From Actinoalloteichus fjordicus (lineage in GTDB: Bacteria > Actinomycetota > Actinomycetes > Mycobacteriales > Pseudonocardiaceae): a DNA stretch of 64,000 nt. Shown here in pieces: positions 46,401 through 55,276 of the stretch; within the stretch, counting starts at the first letter, position 1; each line of letters begins with the position of its first letter. Below the pieces are notes generated by a model that made no database searches, had not been told where the DNA came from, and worked only from the letters and a program-made list of their open reading frames with translations. The stretch lies in the NCBI RefSeq assembly GCF_001941625.1, contig NZ_CP016076.1:3658001-3722000 (forward strand), written 5' to 3'. The translations under genes were made by a program, and so were the position numbers.

Positions 46401-48292
46401 TCCTCGCACCGGTCCAGCTCATCACGACCGCAGCCTCCGAATGGCAGAGGATCGCGGACCGTGCCGCAGAAGGGATCACTGCTGTCGGCGTGCGCTCTGG
46501 TGAGCTCGAAAGCCAAGCCGCTCGGCGGCCGTCGGAGACCGCACTGGTGACCGCCACCTTCGAAGTTGTCCTCAAGACGCGTATCGGTCAGGGCCGGGTC
46601 GCGGAGCTCAAAAACGTGCAGGAAGCCGAGGTCGCGGCCACTGACGAGCGTGACGCGGCAGCAGGCGTGGCGGAGGCCGCGCTGGAGGTCGCGGACCTGT
46701 CGGACCACCGTGATCGGCTGGACGATCTGCGTGCCGACACCGAACGGTTCAGGCCGTCCGCAGAGGACTGGATCAACGCTGCCGCCCAATGCTTGCGCCT
46801 CACCCGTGCGGCCACTATCGCGCACGAGGAGGCGGGCACGTCCGAGGTGATCGCAGCGCGCTCAGCGCAGCGTGCGGCGGACGCCGAGCAGGAAGCACTT
46901 CTCGCGCAACAGAAGTATGACAGCCTCAACGCGCATATGGGCAAGCCCCACCAGGAACTCATGCTCAGGCTCGCGGGGCTGGAGTCGAGGCACGCCCAGC
47001 AGACATCAGCACTCGAAGGTTCGGCCACACAGGAACTCGAGCGCGGCCGAGTCGCCGAACGCAGGAAGGGCGAGGCCGCGAACGCGGTCACCAAGGTCGA
47101 CGAAGCGACCGCGCGGCTGAACGTGCTGACCGAGTCACTCGCCGACGTACACAGGCTCGGTCTCCTCAGGGTTCCCGGTGTTGCGGAGCAGCCCGCGCGC
47201 TTCGGCGAGGATCCGCTGCGCCCCGATCAGCTCAAGGCGGTATGCGGCTGGGCCGTCTCACTGCTGCCGAAGACGCACAAGAGTGCAGAACAACAGGACA
47301 AGGCGCAGACCCGAGCCGGGCAGGTGCGGACCAAGAAGGAGCAGGACCTAACCGGGCACGTCGTGCTGCGGGAGCGAGTGGATCGCGGGGTTTTCGCGCT
47401 CACTGCGAGCCGCAACGGGCGAGAACGTCCGCTGCACGACACGGTCGCGGTGCTGGCGCACGATCTCATCCAGACCGAGAAGCTGCTGGAAAAGGAGGAG
47501 GCAGAGCTGTTTGAGAGGTTCCTCTCGGACGAGGTCCGGCTCGAAGTGGGCCAACGCGTTCAGGCCGCAGTGGCGCTCGTCCAGCAGATGAACGGGTTGA
47601 TGAGCAAGCACGCCACCTCGTCCGGCTACCTGTTCAAACTGCGCTGGGTTGCCACTGCGGAGGCCGAGATGCCGCCGGACATGATGGAACTGCTGAGGAA
47701 ACCGGAAGGTCTGCTATTCCGGAGTGAGCGGGACCGGCTGTCGGCGTTTTACCGGCGTCGCATCGCCAGCACGCGCACGGCCACGACCTCAGTGCCGTGG
47801 CGGGAGCAACTTGCGGCGATGCTCGACTATCGCACGTGGCACCGGTTCGAGCTCATGACTAAGAAGAGCCCCAGCGACTGGGCAAAGCTGGACCGCCGCC
47901 GGCACGGTGCAATGTCGGGCGGAGAGAAGGCCGTGGCATTGCACCTCCCGCTGTTCGCGGCGGCCGCGACGCACTGCGAGGCGAGCAGGATCGTCGTGCA
48001 CGAAAACGGCAGAACCTCCCCGGGATGTCCCAGGCTCATCCTCCTCGACGAGGTCTTCGCCGGTGTGGACGCGAAGAACCGGGGCGCGCTGTTCGACCTA
48101 GTCACCGAGCTCGACCTCGATCTCGTCGCGACGAGCGAGTCCGAGCTCGGCCTTTACCAGGAACTTGACGGCATCTCGATCTATCACTTGATCGTCGACG
48201 ATGCACTCCCAGGGGTACTCGCCGCCCGCAGCGTGTGGGACGGCCGAACCAGCCACGACATGCTCGACCACGATCTGAACGAGGACCTGTGA
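43406..48292 (+). CDS. jetC: Wadjet type II SMC subunit JetC (TIGR02680)
   Basis: A 1628-aa MukB-like SMC ATPase. The N-terminal head has LLLRGNNGSGKSMALEVLLP (Walker A about 50-58), then the APERLSTFGVRDRGMFLWLL region typical of the family. Long Ala/Glu-rich coiled coils follow, with a hinge-like globular insertion around residues 690-870 (SPLFLLVDFVPGLDQGDHQR, LADAWVFPDGTIAAGPDGEP). The C-terminal head has the signature MSGGEK at about 1503-1508 and Walker B RLILLDEVFAGVD near 1542-1554. JetC extrudes loops on closed circular DNA so that JetD can cut it. Starts and stops overlap on both sides (ATGA, GTGA). Confidence 0.92.
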   Translation: MTTTAPAELLYSPARPSRRRWEPVRAGITGLFHYDEQIFTFHRGRLLLRGNNGSGKSMALEVLLPYVLDADLAPERLSTFGVRDRGMFLWLLGHDPDEGRASARGYVWVEFGRITDNGDEFYTVGAGLHGARASKRVTAWYFTTAGRVGHQFELGVAGTEPKSSNQLAAALADLNAAGVIGRVHPTPDAHRQEVNRVLFGLDDRQFEALRKTLLHLRKPKLSDKLSETKLDEVLRDSLPSVNQAIIDELADGFERLDRHREIIAELTAAHAALAEISTAYTDFLNLLVGRRAADVVDAVQEADKTGKLAAKAAEDCANAESSLAQTQKQTEKVRSEIRSLGIEIESIRMLDLYKEGAELTPLREKAAALTSLAKASRDQAAELQHAAARSREAAISAAADANTAALTRDERAARADSIASLLPHAALSTLAATLVRHLDGSSEDSFAALAELRDTVRARIEELDRLRDLVSRSHKALQLARVAAEATTKAKYRVVDAEKDAEDARTVRSEELSNYLAAVTEWIAGSTQLVLGSTPPETWPSEFPERAVRRWSDGAAQTRRTALAAEARALESILSAVTPLVRQAADLSTRGQALGLSLSTVWTKASLVRDARIDFAERVSTWFINLVELTRTAEVPEVLRVPAPRELHRDDVVEWASKAATVRLIALEREATVIKSELASLQEVLTQKQGEHSRLESGGLPRLPVPAERLADREGRVGSPLFLLVDFVPGLDQGDHQRAMLEAALVGSELADAWVFPDGTIAAGPDGEPLLDVQISTQQPAVRAPLSAALCPDPALPPDGPVSAEVVRAMLARIGLADTAAETSDGLTVAWDGTWSSGPLRGAFQKNQVELIGAGSREAMRLRLIADLAVEISNLESASSELQEKLRASQRTAAQAELERGSVPANQQVRAAESEQSQAISDTAALLRRVIEETDALAAAAHQVTSAALNTLSSLGLSHELPGTHLTFAQIEAGVAGTITSMLDGVWTDKPDEPDVTAVLAPVQLITTAASEWQRIADRAAEGITAVGVRSGELESQAARRPSETALVTATFEVVLKTRIGQGRVAELKNVQEAEVAATDERDAAAGVAEAALEVADLSDHRDRLDDLRADTERFRPSAEDWINAAAQCLRLTRAATIAHEEAGTSEVIAARSAQRAADAEQEALLAQQKYDSLNAHMGKPHQELMLRLAGLESRHAQQTSALEGSATQELERGRVAERRKGEAANAVTKVDEATARLNVLTESLADVHRLGLLRVPGVAEQPARFGEDPLRPDQLKAVCGWAVSLLPKTHKSAEQQDKAQTRAGQVRTKKEQDLTGHVVLRERVDRGVFALTASRNGRERPLHDTVAVLAHDLIQTEKLLEKEEAELFERFLSDEVRLEVGQRVQAAVALVQQMNGLMSKHATSSGYLFKLRWVATAEAEMPPDMMELLRKPEGLLFRSERDRLSAFYRRRIASTRTATTSVPWREQLAAMLDYRTWHRFELMTKKSPSDWAKLDRRRHGAMSGGEKAVALHLPLFAAAATHCEASRIVVHENGRTSPGCPRLILLDEVFAGVDAKNRGALFDLVTELDLDLVATSESELGLYQELDGISIYHLIVDDALPGVLAARSVWDGRTSHDMLDHDLNEDL

Positions 48293-49557
48293 ACGAAGAA
48301 TCCACTACTGTGCCCGAGGTCCTGCAAGCGCCGAGCTGGAAGTGGCTCCGTACAACCGTGCGCCAGCGCCTTGAAACAGACGGAGGCGCAGCCAACGTAG
48401 TCATCGACATCGACGCGTTGACCTCGGCTGAGTCCGAGGTGTTCCGGTGGCTCCTCAAGGTGCCAGCGTCCCGGCGGGGCTCTGTCCGGGTGCGCCTGCG
48501 CCGCCTCGATGACGAGCTGACGGCCCGAGTGACCAACGGGATCGACCTCCGGAGCACCCTCGCCCTCCTGGGCGGTCCGCTCGAAGACCGGCGGGCTAGG
48601 AAGCGGCAAGAACGCTCAGACAAGCTCGCGCGCGACGTGGGAACCTACGACGAGTTTCTGCGGCTGACAGCAGCCGAGCCCAAGCTGGAGCGGGAACACG
48701 TCGCGTTGCTCGAAACACCTCCTTCCCCCACTCTGCGGGTCCCGTCCGCATCGCGCAGTGGCACGACGTCCTGGGCTGTGTACGAGTTCGCGCTCCGCGC
48801 GGCCGTTGTCTGGCTGACAGAAGACGGCGACGGATATCGGCTGACGGCCAAAGCACTCGCGGGAAAAGCCTGGCGCGACACCAAGGCTCTTTGGACAATG
48901 CCGCGCCGATTCGCCTTCGGCAACCTGATCCGCCAGTCGTTCGACACGGCAGTCGACGAGGCCGACACCGAGCTTCGCATGCGAGGCCCGTTCACCTGGA
49001 CTGCGGATGAGGACACGATCGCCGACGCTGCCACCACGACGCCGTGGATCGGTCTGCCTGCCCTCGGCCTGCGCACCCTGGGCTATCCGCACTTCAACGC
49101 ACGCGGTGTCCTCCTAGTGGAGAACAGCGACGCGTTCGACAGGGTGTGCGCGATGCCGGAGATCGTCGAGTCGTGGCTGTGCGTATGGGGTGCCGGATTC
49201 GCCAGCGAGGGCCTCATCCGGTTCCTGCAGCCGCTGACCGTTCCGATCGCAGCCTGGCAGGACCTGGACGTCGACGGCATCAGGATCATCGGCGACCTCT
49301 CGGCACGACTCGGCCGGGAAGTCAGGCCCGTCGGAATGTCTGTGCAGCGGTGGGAGAACGGCATCAAGCGGAAGCAGGACGCCAGCGAGCACGCCCGCGC
49401 TCAAAGGCTCGCCAAAGGGCTCGCGACGCACGGCCCGGTTCCGTTGCGTGAGCTGGCGGCTCGCATCGCCGAGACTGGTGAGGGCTGCGAACACGAGACC
49501 TTGTATCGGCAGGTGCTGCCTAGACTCAGGCAGGAACTCGACGCGTTGGAGGAATAG
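48289..49557 (+). CDS. jetD: Wadjet type II nuclease subunit JetD (TIGR02679/DUF2399)
   Basis: A 422-aa protein from GTG 48289 overlapping the jetC stop (GTGA). An N-terminal helical domain (WKWLRTTVRQRLETDGGAAN) mediates dimerisation in homologues. The C-terminal toprim-type nuclease has GVLLVENSDAFDRV (Glu near 278) and WQDLDVDGIRIIGDL (Asp-x-Asp near 325-329), the acidic metal-binding residues shared with topoisomerase VI/Spo11. JetD cleaves plasmid DNA selected by the JetABC motor. All catalytic acids are present, so the system looks functional. Confidence 0.9.
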   Translation: MNEESTTVPEVLQAPSWKWLRTTVRQRLETDGGAANVVIDIDALTSAESEVFRWLLKVPASRRGSVRVRLRRLDDELTARVTNGIDLRSTLALLGGPLEDRRARKRQERSDKLARDVGTYDEFLRLTAAEPKLEREHVALLETPPSPTLRVPSASRSGTTSWAVYEFALRAAVVWLTEDGDGYRLTAKALAGKAWRDTKALWTMPRRFAFGNLIRQSFDTAVDEADTELRMRGPFTWTADEDTIADAATTTPWIGLPALGLRTLGYPHFNARGVLLVENSDAFDRVCAMPEIVESWLCVWGAGFASEGLIRFLQPLTVPIAAWQDLDVDGIRIIGDLSARLGREVRPVGMSVQRWENGIKRKQDASEHARAQRLAKGLATHGPVPLRELAARIAETGEGCEHETLYRQVLPRLRQELDALEE

Positions 49558-50206
49558 GCGGCGCGGAACGCACAAAGTCGGCGTGGGACGGGGCATCGCA
49601 TAGTATGATCAACTTCTTGACCAGAAGTAGTTTCGCGGCGGCGAAACCGGGTGCCACTCTAGCAGTCCAGCAAGGACTGTTTATGCTCCGAGTCCGTGGG
49701 CACTGCCAGAATCCGGACTTCCAGGCAGGCCTGCACGGATTCGTGGAGCAGGAACGTCGGCGAGCTGGCGCACATCATTTCAGCGAGCCCCGACGGGCTG
49801 CGCTGCAGAGGAGTCGCAGTTTCCGCGCCAGAATGAGCGCTGCTCAGGAACGCTCTTCTGCTGCGCTCGAGGCGCACTCGTAATCGATAAGGCCCCGCAT
49901 GAGTTCCCGGCCGATGTGCTGCGGGACTGGAAGCAGCACAGCCAAGACGCGCGAACGATGACTCACGAAATACCGGTTTTCGCCACCAAAGCTGAGGCAC
50001 GAAATCCGGTCGAGCGACTTCTCGGCACCAACCGGTCCATGTTCTCTCTCTATGGACCTGCGGACGACCTCTTCGATGACACACGCGTGAACCAATTGCG
50101 TCGGCACCTGAAAAAACCGCTGGCAACCTTCCCCGTCACCGCCGCCTCTGCGAGGAACTCGACTACCTTAACATTTGAAATTGACCACATTGCCAAATGG
50201 GAGTTG
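49558..50206. other. Gene-poor stretch after the Wadjet operon
   Basis: About 650 bases with no convincing gene. GC content falls towards the right end. A plus frame 49916-50287 (including VERLLGTNRSMFSLYGPADD) and a minus frame 49844-50107 are open but show no family resemblance, and each overlaps the other. This is probably debris between the Wadjet operon and the RHS region. Confidence 0.35.
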
Positions 50207-50596
50207 CTATTCTTTTGTGACCATAGAAATTCCACCCGACGCAAGGGAAAACATTCGAGTAAGCACCTTCCGAACTTTTGGATCTAGATCAATTCGATCT
50301 AGCGATTCGAGTCTTTCCGGATCAAGGTCGATGGTAGCAACCCCGCCAGCATCCTTGCCATCCGCAGTCGAGAATAGCAGAAGGCATCGGTAAGTTCGCA
50401 CGACACCTCCCCGCTCCTCGCGCATCAACGACCGGAGGAAGACGACTCCTTCCTTGACTTGACCGCGGAGCGCGTCCACCGAGCTCCACCGGGTCGACCA
50501 ACCTCGACACTCCGCCTCCATTTGCATCTCGATAAGCATATCAAAACTGATTTCACAAATTCGAAAATCAGGATCAGCTGAATGAATCACTGACAT
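50207..50596 (-). CDS. Putative immunity protein for the RHS toxin
   Basis: A 129-aa protein from ATG 50596, only 4 nt beyond the RHS stop, in the same direction. It is lower in GC than its neighbours and has a soluble alpha/beta character (MSVIHSADPDFRICEISFDM; RTYRCLLLFSTADGKDAGGV; DLDPERLESLDRIDLDPKVR). A small gene placed immediately after a polymorphic toxin gene is normally the cognate immunity protein. The family itself is not recognised. Confidence 0.6.
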   Translation of the reverse strand: MSVIHSADPDFRICEISFDMLIEMQMEAECRGWSTRWSSVDALRGQVKEGVVFLRSLMREERGGVVRTYRCLLLFSTADGKDAGGVATIDLDPERLESLDRIDLDPKVRKVLTRMFSLASGGISMVTKE

Positions 50597-50600
50597 CAGG

Positions 50601-52612
50601 TCACCACCCCCCACTGTAGACGTCGACACGGATTGAAGTCCCTGGGTCAATACGCCCATCGTTGATGCGCGTTAAGACCTCGTCCCAACGGTGATGACCT
50701 CCAAGAATAGTACCTCCACGTGAAACGAAAATCCCGTCTCCCTCGTCGGCGTTATTAATACTGTCCAGAAGTTCATCGTTGCTCAGCTCTTCGTGATACC
50801 ACTGCGATGCCGGATCCCGAGTCGCCTGCCCCTCAGTGTATCTCTCAGCGAGGTCGCCTGCCCTCTCGTAACGCGGCGACCAATCGGAACATGGCCCAGA
50901 ATTATGGACAAGTACCTGTGTTCGACCTGCCACAACATAGTACGTGTGCAGCCTGTCGATGGTGAGGTTACGTACCTGTCGTGGCGCGTCGTAGGCATCG
51001 ACGGCGGTGACCGAGGCATCCCGATGATCCGCTGTCTCGAAACGGTGGCCCGGCTCCAGGTCCTCGGCGTTGACCCAGGCGTTCAGGTCTGCGACCCAGA
51101 ACGGATGCTCGGCCGTCGCGGTGATCGTGTCCGTGCCGCCGTCTTCGGTGGTGATGGTGATGTCGACCAGGTGCTTGACACCGTCGCCGACGATCGTGGC
51201 CGTCACGGGCTGAACGCTGGTATCACCTGTGGTTGGGTCCGCTGCCAGGACCTCGTCGCCGACCTCGACGTCCTCGATCGGCTTCGTCGACCCGTCTGCC
51301 ATGAGCACCTCGGTGCCCGCGGCGAAGCTGTTCGATGTATCGCAGGAGTCGGCGGGGCCGACCAGGTTCGTCGGGTCGGTGTAGGACACCTCCGACGGCG
51401 CGCTGTCGTGCAAGGAGATGTTGGTGATCAACGACCCTGCGGAGTCCAGCAGATCTCGATACAGCCGGTCGTATGATTCGGCAACGTCCTCCACACGATC
51501 GAAGAGGTCACCAACCTCACTCGCGGGCACCGACGGCGAGGACGACACCGGAGCATCGGGGCCGTTACCGAACCACGGATCGTCCCAGCCGTCCGGCATG
51601 GGAGTTGGGTTCTCGATCGCGTCGTCCCGATTCCGCTCCCTTGCCCAAATCGCTGGGTCCGGCGGAGGCGGAGGAAGCGGGATCTGGTACCCGCGCCAGC
51701 CCGTTGCTGGACCGCCAATCGGCTGAGAACCGGGACCACGGTTCCCGCTGGCAGAGGCGGAAGTCCTACCGATATTGTGCTGCGATGAGCCGGACCACGT
51801 GTTTCCGTCCCCGTAGTCCGGAATAGGCGTGTAGTGAGGCAGGAGTTGTACATCAGCTTCGATCGTCGGTGACGTTGTGCAGCCCGATTTCCCTCGGCAT
51901 AGAAGTGCAAGAAGCACTAGCCACCAGGGAATATGCCCGTCGGGATCGATGAAGTTCGTCGGTGCCCCCGCCCCGTAGGTATACCGGTTCGTCAGGATCG
52001 ACGGGCTGCTCGGGAGGTCGATGTCGTCCCGAGAGAGGAACGCGGCACTCGCGGGGTCGTACCAGCGGGCGCCCATGTTGGTCATGCCGGTGTCAGGGTC
52101 GGTCCAGTCGCCCTGGAACCCGATGATGCCGGTCGACCCGGCCGTGTCGACGACCTGGCCGAAGGGGTCGTAGGCGCGGGAGCCGGTCAGGGCAGCGCCG
52201 GTGACCGGCAGGCCGCCGATCACGTCGCCGTGCCGGTCCGAGACCGCCAACGCCGTCGTGTCGGCGTCGGACCAGGCCAGCAGCTCGTCGCCGGGCCCCC
52301 GGCCGAAGACCGAGGCGCCGTCGGACACCGGCTCGATGCTGAGCCCGGCATAGGAGAACCCGCCCACGCCGTTGCGGGCGACCACCCGGTCCAGCGCGTC
52401 GTAGTCGTACGTCGTGCCGCCTCGGGCGATCAGCCGGTCGAAGGCGTCGAAGGAGAACTCCTCCACCAACCCGGAGCTGTCCCGACCGGCCACGGTGCCT
52501 CGGGCGGTGTGCTCATAGGTGTAGTCGCCGTCGGCGAGCAGGCGGTTGCGCTCGTCATAAGCGGCCGTCTTGTCCCCGACCGCGATCCGGTTCCCGGCGG
52601 CATCGCTGCCCG
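50601..52612 (-). pseudogene. 5'-truncated RHS protein with HINT domain and ParB-like toxin tip
   Basis: The intact part starts at about 52612 with DAAGNRIAVGDKTAAYDERN, an RHS repeat. Further repeats follow, and then the RHS core AYDPFGQVVDTAGSTGIIGF through MGARWYDPASAAFLSRDDID and YTYGAGAPTNFIDPDGHIPW. A HINT self-splicing-type domain spans about 50895-51352 (NSFAAGTEVLMADGSTKPIE; AEHPFWVADLNAWVNAEDLE; VLVHNSG). The last 90 residues are the toxin: GIFVSRGGTILGGHHRWDEV then LTRINDGRIDPGTSIRVDVY, like a ParB-type (GHHR) nuclease or NTPase domain. The 5' part was lost at the group II intron junction, so secretion and packaging domains are missing. Confidence 0.75.
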
Positions 52613-53111
52613 GCTGGCGGAGTGCGGGTTGGAGTTGCATCCGGTGAAGACCCGGTTGGTGTATTGCAAGGACGAGAACCGTCCGGGCTCCTACGAGTAC
52701 GAGCAGTTCACGTTCCTGGGATACACGTTCCGAGCACGGCAATCGTATAGTTCGGTGACGGCGAAGTTCTTCGTCAGTTTCTCCCCGGCGGTCAGCCGGG
52801 AGGCACTGACGCGGATACGACGCACGATCCGGGGTTGGCGTCTTCATCGGCGCAGTGACATGACCTTTCAGGAGATCGTCGCCCACATCAACAAGTATGC
52901 CACCGGGTGGATCGCCTACTATGGGCGGTTCTACAAATCTCAGCTACATGCGGCGTTCTACGGCCTGAACGATTTCCTGGTGAAATGGGCCAGACGGAAG
53001 TATAAGACGTTGAAGAGGCGCAAGAAACATGCGTGGGCGTGGCTGATCGGGATCGCGAGTCGGTACCCGTTGAGTCTTGCTCATTGGCGTCTTGGTGTTC
53101 GTCCGACGTGA
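52605..53111 (+). pseudogene. Group II intron maturase (LtrA-like), C-terminal fragment
   Basis: The translation from about 52605 (RLAECGLELHPVKTRLVYCK) contains FTFLGYTFRAR, then SFSPAVSREALTRIRRTIRG and INKYATGWIAYYGRFYKSQL, ending RKKHAWAWLIGIASRYPLSL. This is the end of the reverse transcriptase domain plus the X/maturase domain of bacterial group II intron proteins. The catalytic YADD box and everything before it are absent. The 5' end abuts the truncated RHS gene on the opposite strand. Confidence 0.85.
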
Positions 53112-53132
53112 ACGGTGAAGGTTGGATGATGG

Positions 53133-54003
<871 letters not shown>

Positions 54004-54144
54004 CCCGCTACCACCGTCCCGTGCCGCTACACCATTCGGAGTAGCGACACGGTAAGCGGGGACACGCCGCAGCGGCGGCATCCGCAGGACAATTCTGCGC
54101 ACCGACGCCGATCAGGCGTCTGAGCTCTAGCTCGCTCCCGCCGA

Positions 54145-54330
54145 TCAGACAGGCACCGACGCCCCTGCGAGCAGTGCCAGCCCGAGCAAGGCGACCACCG
54201 CCGCACCCGCAAGCACGCCCGTCGCAGCAGCGCGATCAGCGGCGTTTCGACCATGCAACACCGACGGGGTGGCCATCAATCCCACGACGACAGCGGCACC
54301 GACAACCGCCAAAACCAGATAGAGCAGCAT
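54145..54330 (-). CDS. Small membrane protein, two helices
   Basis: A 61-aa protein from ATG 54330 with GGAGGAACG upstream. Two hydrophobic helices (MLLYLVLAVVGAAVVVGLMA and GVLAGAAVVALLGLALLAGA) flank a short basic loop (HGRNAADRAA). It looks like a chromosomal small membrane protein; the family is not recognised. Confidence 0.6.
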   Translation of the reverse strand: MLLYLVLAVVGAAVVVGLMATPSVLHGRNAADRAAATGVLAGAAVVALLGLALLAGASVPV

Positions 54331-54482
54331 CGTTCTCGTTCCTCCACGATTCGAGTTCATCTCGACGGGGAGGGGGCTCCGAGGTTCTCCACTGTGTCTA
54401 CTTCGGAGCAGAACACGACCCATAACCCTCAAGATCCCACCTTCAGTGGGCCAGCGACGGCCACCGAATGATCACGCGGTCC

Positions 54483-54791
54483 TCACCATCGCTGCAGGCG
54501 CAGTTGCCCGCTGGCGAGGCCTTCGCGCAGCGCGGTCGGCTGCGGCCTGCCAGGCACGTTGTGCTGTGCCAACGCCCGGACGGCAGGCGTCTCAGCCCAC
54601 TCCCGCGCGTCCATGGCTGTCTTCGGCCAATCGGCGCCCGGCAGCTCCACGCCGAAGTCGCACACCGCGAGCTGGCCGCGGTGGACCGCGTCGACGACAT
54701 CCAGTGCCATATCGAGCAGGTCGGTGTAGCCGACTGCAACCGCCTTGAAGACGCCGCCGCTGCGGAGGGACCCGACGTAGCACTTGTTCAC
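54483..54791 (-). CDS. Hypothetical protein, possibly frameshifted at the C-terminus
   Basis: A 102-aa protein from GTG 54791 (MNKCYVGSLRSGGVFKAVAV), 3 nt after the stop of the zinc-ribbon gene. It contains YTDLLDMALDVVDAVHRGQL and DWPKTAMDAREWAETPAVRA. After SGQLRLQRW the frame stops, whereas the alternative frame continues SDGEDRVIIRWPSLAH, which looks like a natural ending. A 1-nt insertion near 54500 may have truncated the protein. Function unknown. Confidence 0.5.
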   Translation of the reverse strand: MNKCYVGSLRSGGVFKAVAVGYTDLLDMALDVVDAVHRGQLAVCDFGVELPGADWPKTAMDAREWAETPAVRALAQHNVPGRPQPTALREGLASGQLRLQRW

Positions 54792-54794
54792 CTG

Positions 54795-54980
54795 CTAGTC
54801 ACAGCACGCGCAGTCCGCGCAGCGGACATCGTCGACGGGCGCCACCAACGCGGTGTCACACGTCAGGCACGCCGCCCAGGAGACCGCTGGCTGAAAGCAC
54901 AGCGGCTCGTCGGTGATCGTCACGGTGCCTTGGATGAGCTGGTCGTGTCCGCAGCGCGTGCAGATCACCCGACGGGACAC
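54795..54980 (-). CDS. Small zinc-ribbon protein
   Basis: A 61-aa protein from GTG 54980 (MSRRVICTRCGHDQLIQGTV). Two Cys pairs plus a terminal cluster (ICTRCG; ACLTCD; RCADCACCD) suggest one or two zinc sites. It is followed after 3 nt by the gene at 54483-54791, so the two form an operon. The role is unknown; similar small proteins are common in actinomycete chromosomes. Confidence 0.6.
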   Translation of the reverse strand: MSRRVICTRCGHDQLIQGTVTITDEPLCFQPAVSWAACLTCDTALVAPVDDVRCADCACCD

Positions 54981-55276
54981 CGCGAGCCTCGTCCCGGCTT
55001 CCCCCGAACCTCTATTACGGCGTCGACCGGTCCTTGGCAGCCAGACTACTCGAAACAGATGCTTCCACCGCCTGAATCTGCCCCCATTTCAGTGGTGGTC
55101 TCCCGGCCCTGCGTTGTTCTCGCGTTCGTCGGCATCGGCGCCGTCGTAGTCGAGCGTCGTCATCTGGCGTGTGCAGCCGTCGTGGGGCCGAGCTCGAAAT
55201 CGACCTGACCCGCATTCTTCGGCCCGTCACGTCGGGGTGCGCAACCCGGGCCGGCACGGGGAACACCCGACGGAGG

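Noticed and set aside
51933-52604. Plus-strand extension of the group II maturase frame upstream of 52605
   Set aside because: This part is antisense to RHS repeats and does not resemble a reverse transcriptase; no YADD box occurs.
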